A stretch of DNA of 64,000 nucleotides from Diplosphaera chodatii (lineage: Eukaryota; Chlorophyta; Trebouxiophyceae; Prasiolales; Stichococcaceae). Of the stretch, positions 25,801-38,600 are shown piece after piece (position 1 is the first letter of the stretch; each line of letters begins with the position of its first letter). The notes under the pieces are model-generated. The model made no database searches. It was given only the letters and a program-made list of their open reading frames with translations, and had not been told where the DNA came from. The stretch spans positions 434,001 to 498,000 of the forward strand of contig JAALGY010000011.1 of the NCBI GenBank assembly GCA_032358165.1. Direction: 5' to 3'. The translations under genes and the position numbers were made by a program.

Positions 25801-26573
25801 TGCTCTGCTGAGCCGCACCTAGCGTGGGGTCTGGCGTGAACACGATGGCGAGCGAACCATAGAACAAAGCCACCAGGCAGGACTGCACACAACACACTGA
25901 ATGGCGATGTTGTCAGCAGCACATCAAAGGATGCTGAGCATGAATTTCACTGCAACACGTGTAATTGACGGAAGCTCGGATGGCTACAGCTCAGGAGAAG
26001 AATGCAATCAATGCCCCCACGTGTGCAAAACTCAGGCGCCGAACGAGAACGAAGAAGTTGACCAGCAGCTGGCCGGCGACGAACTGTAGCGCGACGCGCA
26101 CTGGCGGTGACACGAACGCCCGCCACAGCCTGCAATTCTGACTGCAAGCTTCAGCATGCAACGCGCTGACGTGCTGTTCGCAGCTCTGCACAGCGTGCGG
26201 CTTGCGGTACAATTGTCCCGGTTGCAGTGGTGTGGTCTCAGGTCACCAGGCAGCGCTGAATGCTTCCAATAGTGCGTAAGACATGTGATCGATGCAATAC
26301 GCAGAGACCTAATCACCGCATGAGGTGTCCTGGGCGCCATAGTGCGAATGCCGTGCGGGGTGCATCACGCTGCCGCAGCTGCTGCCGCCGCCACGAACGC
26401 TGTTTCGATGCGGCCGGCGCTGCTGCGTCCGCAGCCGCCGCCGCACTCGGCTCAAGCCCTTCCTCGGCTGCAGCGCCGTTCCCGGCTTGCACAATCAGCA
26501 GTGCAGCGCCGCCGCTCTTCTCTCCCTGGGGCACCTGCAGCGGCAGCACCTGCGGGCCATCACGGCCCCTCAT
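16832..26573 (-). CDS. FUSC/ALMT-like multi-span membrane transporter
   Basis: A large gene of about 20 exons read on the minus strand; exon edges are approximate. From the N-terminus: a charged/Ala-rich start (from an ATG near 26573), then membrane segments near 26030-26130 (FVAGQLLVNFFVLVRRLSF), 25800-25900 (CLVALFYGSLAIVFTPDPTL), 25590-25740, 25345-25500 and 25180-25240 (AGLINLQVFFGVAIIQG). Next comes a cytosolic part with ALLLPDLASARLRVSLASTI and ARHAGFEPACL...LKRWGRVLDSL, as in FUSC proteins (A.wEP...w..v). A long Ser/Gln-rich loop follows (21850-22550). A second membrane half contains FGYFTVAVVLSEKVETTMTK then GIFRVVTTAVGG (spliced), resembling the W.vmTVVVVFE.TVGATL.KG.NR motif of ALMT/FUSC proteins. 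A helical C-terminus ends at TAG 16832-16834. Likely an anion or aromatic-acid exporter; substrate unknown. Splitting into two genes cannot be excluded, but the halves together make one family-typical protein. Confidence 0.65.
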
Positions 26574-28184
26574 GCGCGCATCACGCTGCCTGCCGACCAA
26601 CTGCCTTGCTCCTGTCTGATCTACGTTTGGACCGCATGTTTGCCGCACTCGAGCGCGGTCACATCCCACCTGCACCATGGCTTTGTCGCCGTTGCCACCC
26701 GTGTGCCGCAAGACCAGCACCGCTCACAAGCTGCGGACGGCGACAACCAGTCGGCATCATGACAGTAGGGTTGTCATATCTTGCACACGCATCCTAGCAA
26801 GCAAGATGGGCATGCACCCAACAGTGAGTGTGCACTAGAAGTGAGCTAACGCGCTGCCAGAGAGCAATGATGCCTCGATGAGCCTACACATACTTGCTCA
26901 TTTGCTCAGGTGCAACGACATTTGACAGGCAGATGCAGCAGGCCCGGTCGTGGTCATGGGGATGACCACCCTGTAGGGGTCAGCCAGGGGTGTAGCAGTG
27001 TGCGCAACCTGCGCCCGAGGTTGCATGCGTGCTTTCTCAAGGGTGGGTCAGCCAGATCAAGTGTGAAAGGTGCAGCCCCTTGGCCTCCACTGTGATTGAC
27101 GGTTTCCAGCGAGGAATGCTTGGCATGCATGCCAGCGCTGAATTGACGGCCAACAGGAATGCAGTGAAAGACATGTCAGGCGGTTGTGCTGCACAAGTAG
27201 CGAGACCATGACTTGCCTTTGCACATTGAAAAGTTTTCATCCCACGACGCTTCAGGACGCTGCAGGACGTCATAGTCAGCCAATGACCCGACATCTCGGT
27301 CTGTGCACCAAGATCTCAGATCGAACCCCTACCGTACGATGCAGCCATCTTACGAAGTACAACATCTCCCAACACAGGTGCAGGACGCATCGTCCTGCTG
27401 GCAGCAACGCTGTTGAATGCCATTCATGTGAGGTCCTCTCTGTGAAGCCATCGCTGAAAGTGCAGGCCCTGACAAGGCGACACTGTCGTCAGCGCAGCAT
27501 TTGTAGGTGAGAACGCTCCGCATGGCTTCAGGTCCCCCGACAATCGATTCACAGTGAAAGGGCCTGTCCGTGCTGGGTCTCTGGCCTCACGTATCGATCA
27601 CAGCTGGGAAGGCGACCCCACTGTTGTGGTTGTGTTCGCATGATTGCACTTCGGCATGCATGGCGCCGGTACCTGCATGCACGCAGATGCAGTGACGACT
27701 CTGCGCAGGCAGGGGTCTGCTACAGAGCTCAAAATGTGCTGCCTGGAACATCTAACGTATCATGTATGCCGGACGGGGCCAACATCGAAAGGCCATGCCA
27801 CCCCTCGTAACATCTGTCCTCTGTGCAGCCTGCGGCCCGATGCCGAAGCGCACGCTCCGTTGGCATTGATGCGCCCTGGGTGTCTTGGAGCGTGTGTCTG
27901 CCATCAGCTGTCGCAGCGGTCGGTCCTGCACTGAGATGCCGACCTTGCCTGTGTGTTGTCCTACGGCGCAGTGCATCTGCGCAGCAGTGCTGCTGAGCCA
28001 GCATAAAGAATTGCAACGAACTTGAACATGTGGACGCCAGAAATATGCGAAAGCTCTGGTTCGAGGATGCTGAAGACCGTCTGTAGTGATGTTGTGCATG
28101 ATGCGTGATGCGTGTTGCACCTGAGCCACAGCAGCTCCATATTCACTCCAGGGGTGAAGTGGGAGGGGACAAAGAGGACCGAGC
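26574..28184. other. Divergent intergenic region
   Basis: About 1.6 kb between the start of the transporter gene (minus) and the start of copy E (plus). It probably carries both promoters. No exon, repeat or RNA gene is recognised. Open frames here lack family features and splice consistency. Confidence 0.4.
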
Positions 28185-30768
28185 ATGTTCCAGAAGCGCG
28201 GCATGGCGCTGCTGGCGCTGCTGGTGGCCGCGTTTGCGTTCGGCGCAGCGGATGCAGCTGCCACAAAGGGTGCGCTGCCACTCCATATATTCTCAAGCAA
28301 GCTTGTGTGTGCCGCATGGTCATCAGCACGCACAGAGCCTGCTACTTACTGTAATGCGGCTGCTCTTGTGCCTTTGTGCGCACGATGGCAGGCAACCGAT
28401 GACGCGCTGCACAGGGCCCGGACCAGGCTACCAGTACGGCAGAGACGGCGACATCGAGAAGTGCCCAGCGGGCAGCGCCAAGCATGGTCCTGGGGCTTTC
28501 AGGTTCGTCTTTTGGGGCTGCCTGGCTACCGTTGACGTGAGCAGAGCATATCACAGAACTCAAACGTATGCATTCTCCTACGCCATGCACCTACATTATG
28601 ATCAGGCATGCAGCTGTGGCCTGTTCGATCTGCGCAGGTGCAGAAAGTGCTCGGGGAAGAACGCGTACCAGGACCTTGAGGGCCAGACGCAGTGCGTGTG
28701 CTGTGCGCAGTTGCTGGACGGCGTAACCAGGCTTCTGCAGTTGTTGCGTGCACACGCCCCAGCTGTCCTTGCAATAGGAGCAATAGTGAGCCACTTCGCT
28801 TAGGGTGATCGTGGTCAGTGGCAGTGCGCAGGTGCAAGAAGTGCCCATCGGGTCCTGGCTACATTGTGAACAAGGACCGCACCAGGTGTGCAGCAGGCTG
28901 TAGGTTTGACAGTCATGAGGACAAAGGAAGTGCGCAACTTGGGCACACATCCGTCCTCTGTGGCATGGCTGCTGCGCAGCTGGTGATTGCACGGTTGTGG
29001 CCGTTGCACCTTGGATCAAGCGGTGGGCGCTGACGTCATGATGGTCCTCTGGTTGCAGCTGCACCTACTATGCACCCGGCATGGAGCCGTCGAGGATCGG
29101 CAACCCCGCCAGATGCGCCAGGGGTGAGGCTCCTGCAGTTTCACTCCGAATCAGATAGAAAGCACTAGCAGCATGGCAAATTGCTGAATGAGTGTGGGAC
29201 GGTGCAGCCACAACGAACCGCATAGTGAAAACCTGGGCGTCTGTCATCAAGCGCAGGTATGCCGTGCCTCAGCGCTCAGAATGCCATGACTTGGCTGACT
29301 CATGGAATTATGACGCTGCAGGCTTTGCCAAGGCTGGTGCCGGAGCGTTCCGCTGCATCGCCTGCAGGGGCACTGCCAAGTCGGGCGGCCAGCGCTACTC
29401 GGACACGCTGGGCGCCACCGCCTGGTGAGTCCGTCAAGTGCCGGGCTGTAGGGCCTCAAAACACCCACCAGAGCATCAACAGATGCCCTCCCTGGTGGTC
29501 CTCTGGCGACCTTCATGTACCTAAAGCTGCGCGCTGTATCGTACGCATCCTGCATTGCGCTCACATGCACTGGAGTAACGGCTCCTCTCATCTGCTGGCC
29601 GCGCAGCAAGGTGTGCCCGGTCGGCGGCACCGTTAATGCCCAGCGCACCACCTGCAGTGCGTCACAGCTCTCCCAGCATCTGCATGTATGCCCATAATGT
29701 GGCACCACACCTGCTGACGTCGCTCACATGGCACAGCATGGCTTCTGAGCCTTTTCCAAGTGAGCTTGTGCCAAGCAGTGGCGGCTTGAGCCGCCTGCCT
29801 GTACTGACATGCAGCAATTCCCCCGACCCCTGCCCCCACGACAGCGCCAACCCCTGCCCCTACAATGGCGCCAACCCCTGCACCAACCATCCGTGAGTTG
29901 GAAGCACATGCGCTTCATCACATGTTGCAAGAACGCACTGTCACTGGAGTGCTAGCGATCAGCAATCACTTTTGCACACTGCTGCCAACACGCAGCTGAG
30001 CAAACACTTCACGTGGCAGTTGGAGCTGCCATCGTACTGACATCTTTTCATGCTGGTTGCAGCGTGTTTCAACGGGTTGATCCCGCCTGGCGGCAACTGC
30101 TCCACCTGCCCTCTTGGCTGCATGGCCCTATCCTCCTGCACCAATGGGACCTGCGGTGCGCCCCTGCAATGCTGTTGACAGCCTGGCGCCTGTGCAAACT
30201 GTACATGTACTGGCGAGCTGCATGACACTGGTCGTTGTCCTCCCTGACCGTACCGCCCTCACGCACTCCTGTGACTACTGCACCACCATATAATACCGCA
30301 TCGCTTATCGATTGGATATGGGCACAGATAGTGCTGCACACCGTTGGATGCAGCTGTGCACATTCTGGGGGGCGGTTCCTCCGTGTGAGCATGGCAGGCA
30401 CATACGTCCTGGGTGCTGATGGGCGCAGGTCCTTTCTGCTTCACAAACTCCATCATCGTGGGGGGCTCCTGCGCGGCGTGCCCGAATGGCTGCATGGCTG
30501 GGTCGTCATGCAACCCCACCACTTTCACATGCGGTGCGTGCCCTTGACCCCGCGTATATACAGTGCGCTGCCTGCCCTACCTGTCCTTTAACACTTCACG
30601 TTGTACAACCTGCGTGCATACATCCGAGCAGACGGACCTGCTTGGACTGCAAGCTCTAGGGGCATGTGTTCCGGCCCACCCCCGTGGGAGACACCCACTG
30701 GAAGAATCTAGCATGACACATCCAGCTACTGACTGTGATACTGTTGCACTGCAGCCCCTCCACCGTGA
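28185..30768 (+). CDS. Copy E: diverged secreted Cys-rich protein with Thr/Pro linker
   Basis: Exons 28185-28269, 28415-28502, 28638-28697, 28832-28885, 29059-29123, 29322-29424, 29607-29656, 29815-29892, 30063-30155, 30429-30533 and probably 30755-30768 give 264 residues with consistent phases. The signal peptide is MFQKRGMALLALLVAAFAFG. The first half follows the array family (GPGPGYQYGRDGDIEKCPAG, CRKCSGKNAYQDLEGQTQC, CPVGGTVNAQRTTC). The long Pro tail is replaced by a short PTPAPTTAPTPAPT linker. This is followed by two new Cys-rich modules (PPGGNCSTCPLGCMALSSC and VGGSCAACPNGCMAGSSC). The last exon is uncertain: an acceptor at 30754 gives APPP then TGA, while an acceptor at about 30920 gives a longer tail. 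The likely role is a surface or matrix protein. It stands apart from the 1-16 kb array. Confidence 0.7.
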
Positions 30769-31216
30769 CAAGAAAGGAGTCGTGCTCGATGCATGCCGGC
30801 AGCCCCACATAGACAGATGCAGTTCATCAAACGTCAAACTCATCCGTTGGCGACTGTTTGAAATTTTGAATGTACGTCATGGCCCACTCTTCCACTACTG
30901 CTGCACTGTTCCCTGCAGTTTCACCTGCCTTTCGAGCTCCCAGTGCCAGCAGAGCGTTTAGGAGACAATGAAGTCTTTAAAGTGTACAACTCAATCGTGC
31001 TGTGATAGCAAGCAGCTCCCTGATGTATGACCTCCGACCAATTGTGAGTGCATGTATACCCCGCCATTGGCATGCGTCTGCGCCACAGCCCTGCTCTTGC
31101 TGCACAGCACATGCTGCCTGGCATCCGCAACTACTGCAGAACTAAACGCAACGGCGAAATCGCACAAGTGCCGCCTGAGACATTGTGCACCAGCAGACGC
31201 TGCTGCGGCGTCCAGC
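30769..31216. other. Intergenic region between convergent genes
   Basis: Copy E and the hydrolase gene converge here. If the alternative last exon of E is used (from about 30920), part of this stretch is coding. Otherwise it holds only 3' untranslated sequence. Confidence 0.35.
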
Positions 31217-34200
31217 TCATGCATGGAGCTCCAGGACGGCCGCCAACTTGCCCAGCAGCTGCGCTACGGCCTGCCGTGTGCGCTCCGACACTGCAATCTT
31301 GGACGCCTCTGCCGGTGCACGCCGCAGCTGCGCCGCATCCGCATGGCCGCCGCCGCTGCCGGCCGTCATCTTCTCGCTGTGACCGGGGCGCTCGTCGCCG
31401 CTGATGGACCGCAGCTCGGCGCCGGACGGCAGGAACGCCCCACCCTGTGGCGGCGCGGTCGCCGTCTGCGCGCCTCGCCGCCCGCTGCTCTGCCCCTCCG
31501 CACCAGGGGCGGGGTCGAGTGTGGCTGGAACGCCGCCGCTGCCGTGGGAGGGGCTGCCGCCTGACAGGCCCACACGCTCCGTGTTGGCCGCATCGGTGCG
31601 GGTCGCCTCGGAGGGCCCCTCTGGAACGAAGCCGTTTGCGCTGGGCCCTGCGCCCGCGCTGGTGTTCGCACTCTGGCTGGGCCCGCCATTCTGGCTGCTA
31701 TCTGCAGTGGCGTTGCCGCTGCCGCTGCCATTGCCAGCGTCGCCGGCGCTGACGAGGCTCCAGCCACTGTCGCTGTGCTGCATCCCCGTCGCCGCGCCGG
31801 CGCCATTCTGCTGTGCTGCCTGCTGCTGTGGCTGCTTGGATGACGCTGCTGTGCTGCCCTGCTGCTGGGTGCTGGTGACATTGCTATCGTGCCGCATGGC
31901 CTCTGGCAGCAGCGGCGGCGTGGGTGTCGGCAGGTGCAGGTGTAGGAAGAGCGCCACGCTGCTGGTGACCGCCGCCATGCCAATCACGGGGTCAAGCTTT
32001 GTGTCGAAGCCCATCTGCAGGGGCACACTCCATATGGGTGAAACCCCTGCACCTTGTCGTCCTTGACTGAACAGTCAACACAGAACCTAGGCCGGCATTG
32101 AATGTGCTCTAACTTTGCCGTCTCATGATCATGGCACTGTACACCTACATCAGCCACAAGCGTGGCTCGGCAATGGTAGCGGTAACTACCATACAGCTGA
32201 AGGAAAGGCCAGCATCAGCTGTGCTGTGCAGACGGCCAGCTTGCGGGACTCACCCTTGACAGCGCCCAGGAGAAGCGCGTGGCGAAGAGTACTGGCAGGT
32301 CGGAGAAGGTGTCGTGGGTGCTGTTCTCGACCGCCACCAGGAGGGCGCCGCCAGCGTCTCTGCATGATTATCAATACCCAGTATAAGTAACACACATACA
32401 GACACAGGGCATTGTGAGTAACTATATGCCTTGCCACAGCACTTGCTGGCGGTGCAACCATGGTGATACCCTGCAGATGGGCGACATCATGGTCACCAGG
32501 CCAGGCAGTGCACAATGCATTGAGGACTAGGAAACATATGTCTGGAGACCGTTCAGAGGCTGTGGTAACATGCCCTAAGGCAAATACCTGTCGGCGCTGG
32601 CGGCTGCCAGGATGGCGCGCTGCTGCTTGGCGCCGCACACCATGTCGCCCGCCTCGTTGTAGGGCTTGTTCCAGGCGTGGCTGCCCACCACCAGCAGCGG
32701 CGTGCGCGTCTGGAACGCAGACAGCGCCGCCTCATCTGGCGGCACCCCTAGCCTGCAGAAGTGCAAGGCGACACATGCCTGACAGGGTTCGTGCCAACAC
32801 CAACAGGCCTCGCAGCCGCTGACAGCAGCGAAGCACCATGCTGACAGGAGCGCAGCACCACGTCGCCAGCGGCAGCGTAGCACCGCGCATTGCAGCAATG
32901 CAGACCAAGGCATCCGCAGCTGTGGGCTCCAGGCTACTCATGCGCCTGCATGTTGTGTATGTGCAGCCCAGACAAGCCTGCTGCGTACCACCAGGGGTCG
33001 AGGGCAACTGCTGCGCGGACTGCGGGGTCCTTTGCTGCTGCCGCGCCAATCGTGGCGCCTCCGAACGAGTGGCCGACGATGGCCAGGCGCTGCATGTCCA
33101 ACCTGCCTGCACATGGTTGAAAAGCACTAACAATCAGGACGACACCTGGCTGCTGAGCCGCCTGTGATTGCAGCTGCAGGGCTTTTGGGATGTGCACGAC
33201 AGACTAGTGCGAGCTGCACACAGCATCTGCAGTGTCAGCACCTTGCAGAAATGCCGCTGCATCTATGCCGCCGGAGATGCGGCACTGGTCAGGCTCTGCG
33301 CTGCCTGCAGCACAGCAGCACCAATGTCAGGTCCCCAACGTGCAGACCTGAGCCAAAGAAGCTGAGGCCTGCAGGTTTTGACGCTGAGGTCACCATACAG
33401 CTGGACATGCTGCACTAGTGTCAAGGCTATGCCACAGCAGGTTGACCCTAAACCCAAGCCCCAGCTGACCTGCGTTGAGGGCTGACAGCAGGCGCTGCGC
33501 AGTGGCCAGCTCCCGCTGCCGCCAGGCGACCTTCCGGAACTTGGCCTCCCCCTCACCCAGCCCGCGGTACTGCCACCACTCCCCTGCAATCAAATAACAC
33601 CAGATTTCACAAGGGGTGAGATGAAAGTCAGCTTGCACTTGCCGCAATCAATCATCTCATGTTGTCTTGCAAGCATCGTGTCTGAGTCGCGGTCAGCAGG
33701 AAAGCAGCACAGTGCCCTCGTTCTGCGATAGAAACACAGCAGGCCCAGACGGCGCAGCTCAGCTCACCCGAGCTCGCAAACTGGACGGAGCTCGCTGTGC
33801 CATCTGTGTGCTCCACTGCCAGAACCACATAGCCCTGCACTCGAGCCGGAAACCACACATCAGCAGCTGAGCTAGTGCAAGCAGGAAAGAGGTTGCTGAG
33901 GGAGGCACTGCTACTGGCGACTGCACAGATGGGCCGCAGCAAACGCTGATGGCCATGGCCAAGCGAAACCCCCAGCTGCCCGCACAGCAGTGCACACATC
34001 ATGCCAGGATTGTTTGCCGAGCTGCACCTGTGAGGCGAGCTCCGCGCACAGGATGCTGTAGGTGGAGCGGCTGCCGCCCAGGCCGTGGGAGAAGACTACC
34101 ACGGGGTACGTCGGCTCGCTGTCGTCCACAATTGCCTCCTGTGTTTCACGCCATGCATGCTTGGATCACACCATCCTCTCCAGGTGCCACTATCAGAGGC

Positions 34201-34920
34201 ATGCAACCCGTCTAAGAGTCTGCTGTGACAGGACTGAAACTTTATGGCTTGGCCGGCTGACTCTGCTGTGGTGAGGCAGCTCATTGCGTCAGGCCCCAAT
34301 GCTGACAGCCGCGCACCCGGGCCAGCGGCAGGCGCTGCGTGACGCCCACCGCCCACAGCGCGCCCCGCAGCAGCTGCTTCGCCAGCGGCACCCACCACGC
34401 TTTGGATCGAAAGAACAGGAAGCTGACGTACCCTGCACGCACATGAGCAGAGTGACGACACATGGACCTGGGTAGACTGCCAGGTCGATGTGCAGCTTGA
34501 CTTCCACTGAGCACACGCACCGCCAGTGTCTGCACAGTGCTGAGCTGATTCATCGCCACACGGCACTCCGTGCTATCAGGTGTGTGGTCATCACCCATGA
34601 GAGCTTACCGGTGGCCTCGGACAGCTGAGAAATCCACGGCAGCCCGCGCTTCGCACGGCCCGAGCCAGCGCCCGGCGCCTTCACGCCCGGCTTGCACGGG
34701 TAGAACAGCCGCCCCACGACGTGCTGCAAGTCATCGTAAACATGTAGCATTCGACTGCCTGATACACTTGGGTTGTAGTGCTTGTCATGCTGTGCTTCAG
34801 GCGTATGCTGACCGACGTTGCATAGTGCCCAACTTCGCTCGCAATCTGAAAGCAACCGCAGCTGACCTTCGAGGGGTCTACATCCTCAGACTTGAAGCCG
34901 TGCAGGCCGTTGCTGGCCCA
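31217..34920 (-). CDS. Platelet-activating-factor acetylhydrolase-like serine hydrolase (first exon not resolved)
   Basis: Exons in reading order: 34920-34867, 34723-34609, 34432-34317, 34138-34028, 33834-33768, 33583-33470, 33106-32989, 32752-32588, 32359-32254 and 32014-31217. They give 587 residues plus an unresolved N-terminus, and all phases agree. Family landmarks of PAF acetylhydrolase II are clear: VGRLFYPCKPG, YPVVVFSHGLGGSRSTYS (oxyanion region), YVVLAVEHTDGTASS, nucleophile Ser in VGHSFGGATIG, acid Asp in VALDPWW, and His in ENSTHDTFSDLPVL. TPLLVVGSHAWNK matches the family's core strand. The enzyme should hydrolyse short or oxidised acyl groups of phospholipids. The last exon adds a hydrophobic segment (GMAAVTSSVALFLHLHL) and then about 230 residues of Ser/Gly/Gln/Ala low complexity, unusual for the family. 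The 5' exon probably lies in 34930-35200, where a hydrophobic stretch (SLIGLGLYLG) is readable. Confidence 0.85.
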
Positions 34921-35657
34921 CTGCACATCGCAGACTGCCACAACACATGGCCCCGCCCGGCAGCTGAGTCCCATGTGTCTCGAGCGTGCTACAACGGCGC
35001 GACGACGGATGGCGAGGCTGCAAACAGAATAACGCTGCTGCCACTGGAGGGGCCGCTGAATGCGCTGTATGGTCTCCACTGTGACGTTGCCCAGGTACAG
35101 ACCAAGACCAATGAGGGACAGCGCCGTGCGATGCGAGACCCGCCAACCCACTTCGGCCTGCCAATGCGAGTCTGCCAGCGACTCGTTACCTGTGATGCAC
35201 ACTGCGAGTAGTTGGATGACTGGACCGTCGAGCCGAGGACCTTGCTGGCAGCTGCAAAGCTTCGCGCATGATGACGTCAACCTGACGACCGGCAGGATGC
35301 ATCATGTGTTGCATCATCACTGGTCTCACAGCACTATAAGAGCTTCCAAGCCTGATCATCACACTGGGTGCGAAGCAAGAGCACGGCCTGCGCAGGGCTG
35401 TGGTCGCTGCAGTATGTGCCAGTCTGTGCATGGCGGTGACAGCGCTAATTGAGTGCTCTCAATCATCAGCTGCTGCACACGATGGGTGGCCCCAAGCGGT
35501 CTCAGCCAGAGACACTGCCTGGTAGCATACACACCACGGGGTGATCGTGCCAACGCCGACTGACTATATGCATGTGATGCTGTGAAGCAGTTGCGCATGT
35601 TGGGCTGCAGGACAGCTGTCGCAATGGCAAGATCGCACCAATGCTCCCAGATGTGCT
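34921..35657. other. Divergent region: hydrolase 5' end and G1 upstream sequence
   Basis: The minus strand near 35190-34980 reads through a hydrophobic stretch that may be the N-terminal exon of the hydrolase, but no donor site is convincing. The segment around 35455-35640 (for example TGGCCCCAAGCGGTCTCAGC) is repeated at about 39745-39860 upstream of G2, so it is part of the G1/G2 duplication and may carry their promoter. Confidence 0.4.
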
Positions 35658-38600
35658 ATGTACGCGCCCCCCATGAGGACAGCGGTCGGCTCCCGGTCTG
35701 TATTCAAACCAGTGTATACTTGCTACTGCTGCAGGTCAGGGCGAGGTGCAAGCGCAGATGTGGTGGCCGACGTCAGGTCCCTGCTGACCCTTGCAGACAG
35801 TGCGCCGCTGCCGGCGGCTGCCATTGCGTACGCCGCCGTCCACGACATGCTGGAAGCGCACGTGCAGGTGGGTGCGCCCTGGTGTTGTGCCAGAAGGGCG
35901 CACATGCAGCAAATGTCCCGCTGGCGGACACTTGATCCGCATTTTCTCAATTTCCATACCTCATTTTCTGTGCTTCTTCGATGCAGGCTGTCGACAAGGC
36001 GGACACGTCCGGTGAGATGGCCAGCACGATGGCCGCGCTGGCACCAGCCTTTGGGTGGACACTGCGGCGTCCTGGCGTGCTGCCACTGATTACTACGCCC
36101 CCGGCACATGGCCCACTGCATCGGCCAGCTGCGCCGGCCCCGGGGTCGTTGGCGCAGATGGAGTGGGCCACTGCTGCCACGACCCTCCTGATAGTGCAGC
36201 AGATAGTGCGGCGCACGCCTGCATTGCCACAGGAGGAGGAAGAGAAGGCGGTGCTCCGGCTGCTGCAGACCCTGAGGCATGCAGCACCCATCTGCCTGCG
36301 GTGAGCCCGGCAGCGGACACCGCATCTGCGGGCGCTCTGCTCTGCAGACCTCGGACGCCATGCAAAAGGTTCTTGCAATCTGCATGGCACGAACGCTAGC
36401 AGTAATCGATGAGCAAAAGGAGTGTATACTGTTTGCCATGGCAGGCTGGCTGCCTGTCAGGCAGAAGACACACCATCTGAACAGACGGCCGCCAACATCT
36501 ACTGCGCAGCCAGGTGTGGTAGTGCGTGTGCTCATCCCCCTGCATGTGTGCGCTGCCCACCAGAATCCCAGCACTTCACACAGTTTTAGCTTTCACCCAC
36601 CTGCCTGCCCAGAGTGCTCTTACACACGGTCGACGACAACTGCTCATGCAACACGCTCCAGGTTGGCATTTGCCGCTGCTGCCGCCGACCGCAAGGACAA
36701 GCTGCTGCTGAACGCGCAGCGGCCGCTGCTGCAGTTGGCGCAGCGCTGCAGGGCGGGTGTGGACGCCGATGTGGCGGATATGCAGCAGCGTGCCGTCGAC
36801 GCCATTGACGGCGGCCAAGCACCGCCGCCGGGCGACGAGACGTCTATCTGGGCGCGGCCGCTTGGTGCGGTGATGCAGGCACTCGGGGCGTGCGCCATGA
36901 CGAGCCACCACCGGCGCCACCCGCGGAAGGCGATGCGCGACATCGAGGCAGCCATGACCGCGGGCAGCGTATCGCTGCCCGCGCACGAGGCCGTGCCGCT
37001 GGGCGTCCGGGGCGAGGCAGACTTTGATATGGCGCACGGCATCTGCGCGGCCCTGCACTTCAGCTCCCGGATTGACTGCAATGCCGTGCAGCAGGTGCCC
37101 CGAGGTCCAGGGTCAAGACCGGCTGCGGTGTCGCCGCTACTGCCGCTGCTGTGGCTGCATCTGCAACTTGACGCGCGACACGCAGTGCAGCATGCCATCA
37201 GCCACCACACAGTAGATTGGACCATCAGCCAGGGCGACAGCAAAGCGCCTTTCGGCTGCAGGTGCTGGACAGGCTGGGGCGCGCCGTGCAAGGGGTGTGC
37301 GAGCAGCTGCCCGACGAGAGGAGCAGGCAGGACCCCTCCAGGGCTGCTGCCTGTGCGGCCGCGCGCCTCAGCGACCTGGCGGGCTGCGGGCTGAGACGGG
37401 CGAGGAATATGCTGCCGGATTCGCTGCTGGCCGAGCCATTGGTGCTGCGGCAGTTTGGCTTTGGCATCGCGACTTCCATGCGCCGAGTGCTTGCACTCCT
37501 TGACCGGGATGGGCAGCCCATGCCTCCGCCTGTGGAGCGCTCGCTGTTCCTGTCGGTGAGGCACATCAGCACAGTGCAATGCTGCACTCAGCGTGCATGT
37601 GTACATGCCCAAAACCGTGATGACCGTCTGCATGTGCAACCAGACAACCCGTCATCTGCCTGAGGGATCTGAGGGGTTGCCATGCTGAGGCTCTGCCGAT
37701 GCATCGTAGCTCAACACAGCAGCTGAAGGTGACTGGCTGTAGGTACTGCTATTGCAGGCGCACTACTTGGGGCTGGCGGCGGTGACTATGGTGCAACTGG
37801 CAGCTGGCGCTGGTGTGGCTGCATTGGAGCGACCACCTGTTACGCTTGCACTGGAAAACATCGCAACCCTCGATCACTGTCCACGGCCGGTGCACAACAG
37901 GACAACGCACTTGAACTCTTTGATGCTTGTGTACCCTGTCGACACATGCTGCAGTCGCGATGTCTTGGACAACTGCACTGAGTCCAAATCACGACTGACC
38001 TTGTTGGTGGACTGATAGGGATGCATGTAAGCCTTGTGGATGCATGCTCATGACGGTCGCCCGCCTGTCCTGCAGGTGCTTCAGAACTTCTGGCGCGCTG
38101 CTGCAGCAGAGCACGACGCCAACCCCAAGAACTCCGAGCATCAAGTCATGAGGCAGTTTCGCGACTGTGCAAAGGTGGTCACTGAAGCAGCGGAAACTCT
38201 GCTGGCGACGCCACCTGCGCAACACCCAGGAAGGGAACCGGCTGCACTGATCGACACCCTCTGCCGCTCAGCCGCCGCATACTTTGGTACGTGCACAGCA
38301 GATTGATAACGCAGTGGTTTGTGTGCCTAGTTATTCCTGATTCATCTCTGCCAGCGCTCGACATGGCATGTGATCACGACTCGTGCTCCTCCAGCACTGC
38401 CCCTGGAAGCAAGACCCGTCGCATAATCTGCCCGCTACAGGCCTGGCGCGGATTGAGTCTTGGTACCTGCTGGCTGGCCGCAAGCCCGCCGAGCATCCTG
38501 ACCGCCGCCTGGACCTGGACATGCTGCAGCGGGGGGCGCTGCTGACCATACAGCTGTGCACCGTGTATGACAGACTGGCCCAGCAGTATCTTGGCGGCAT

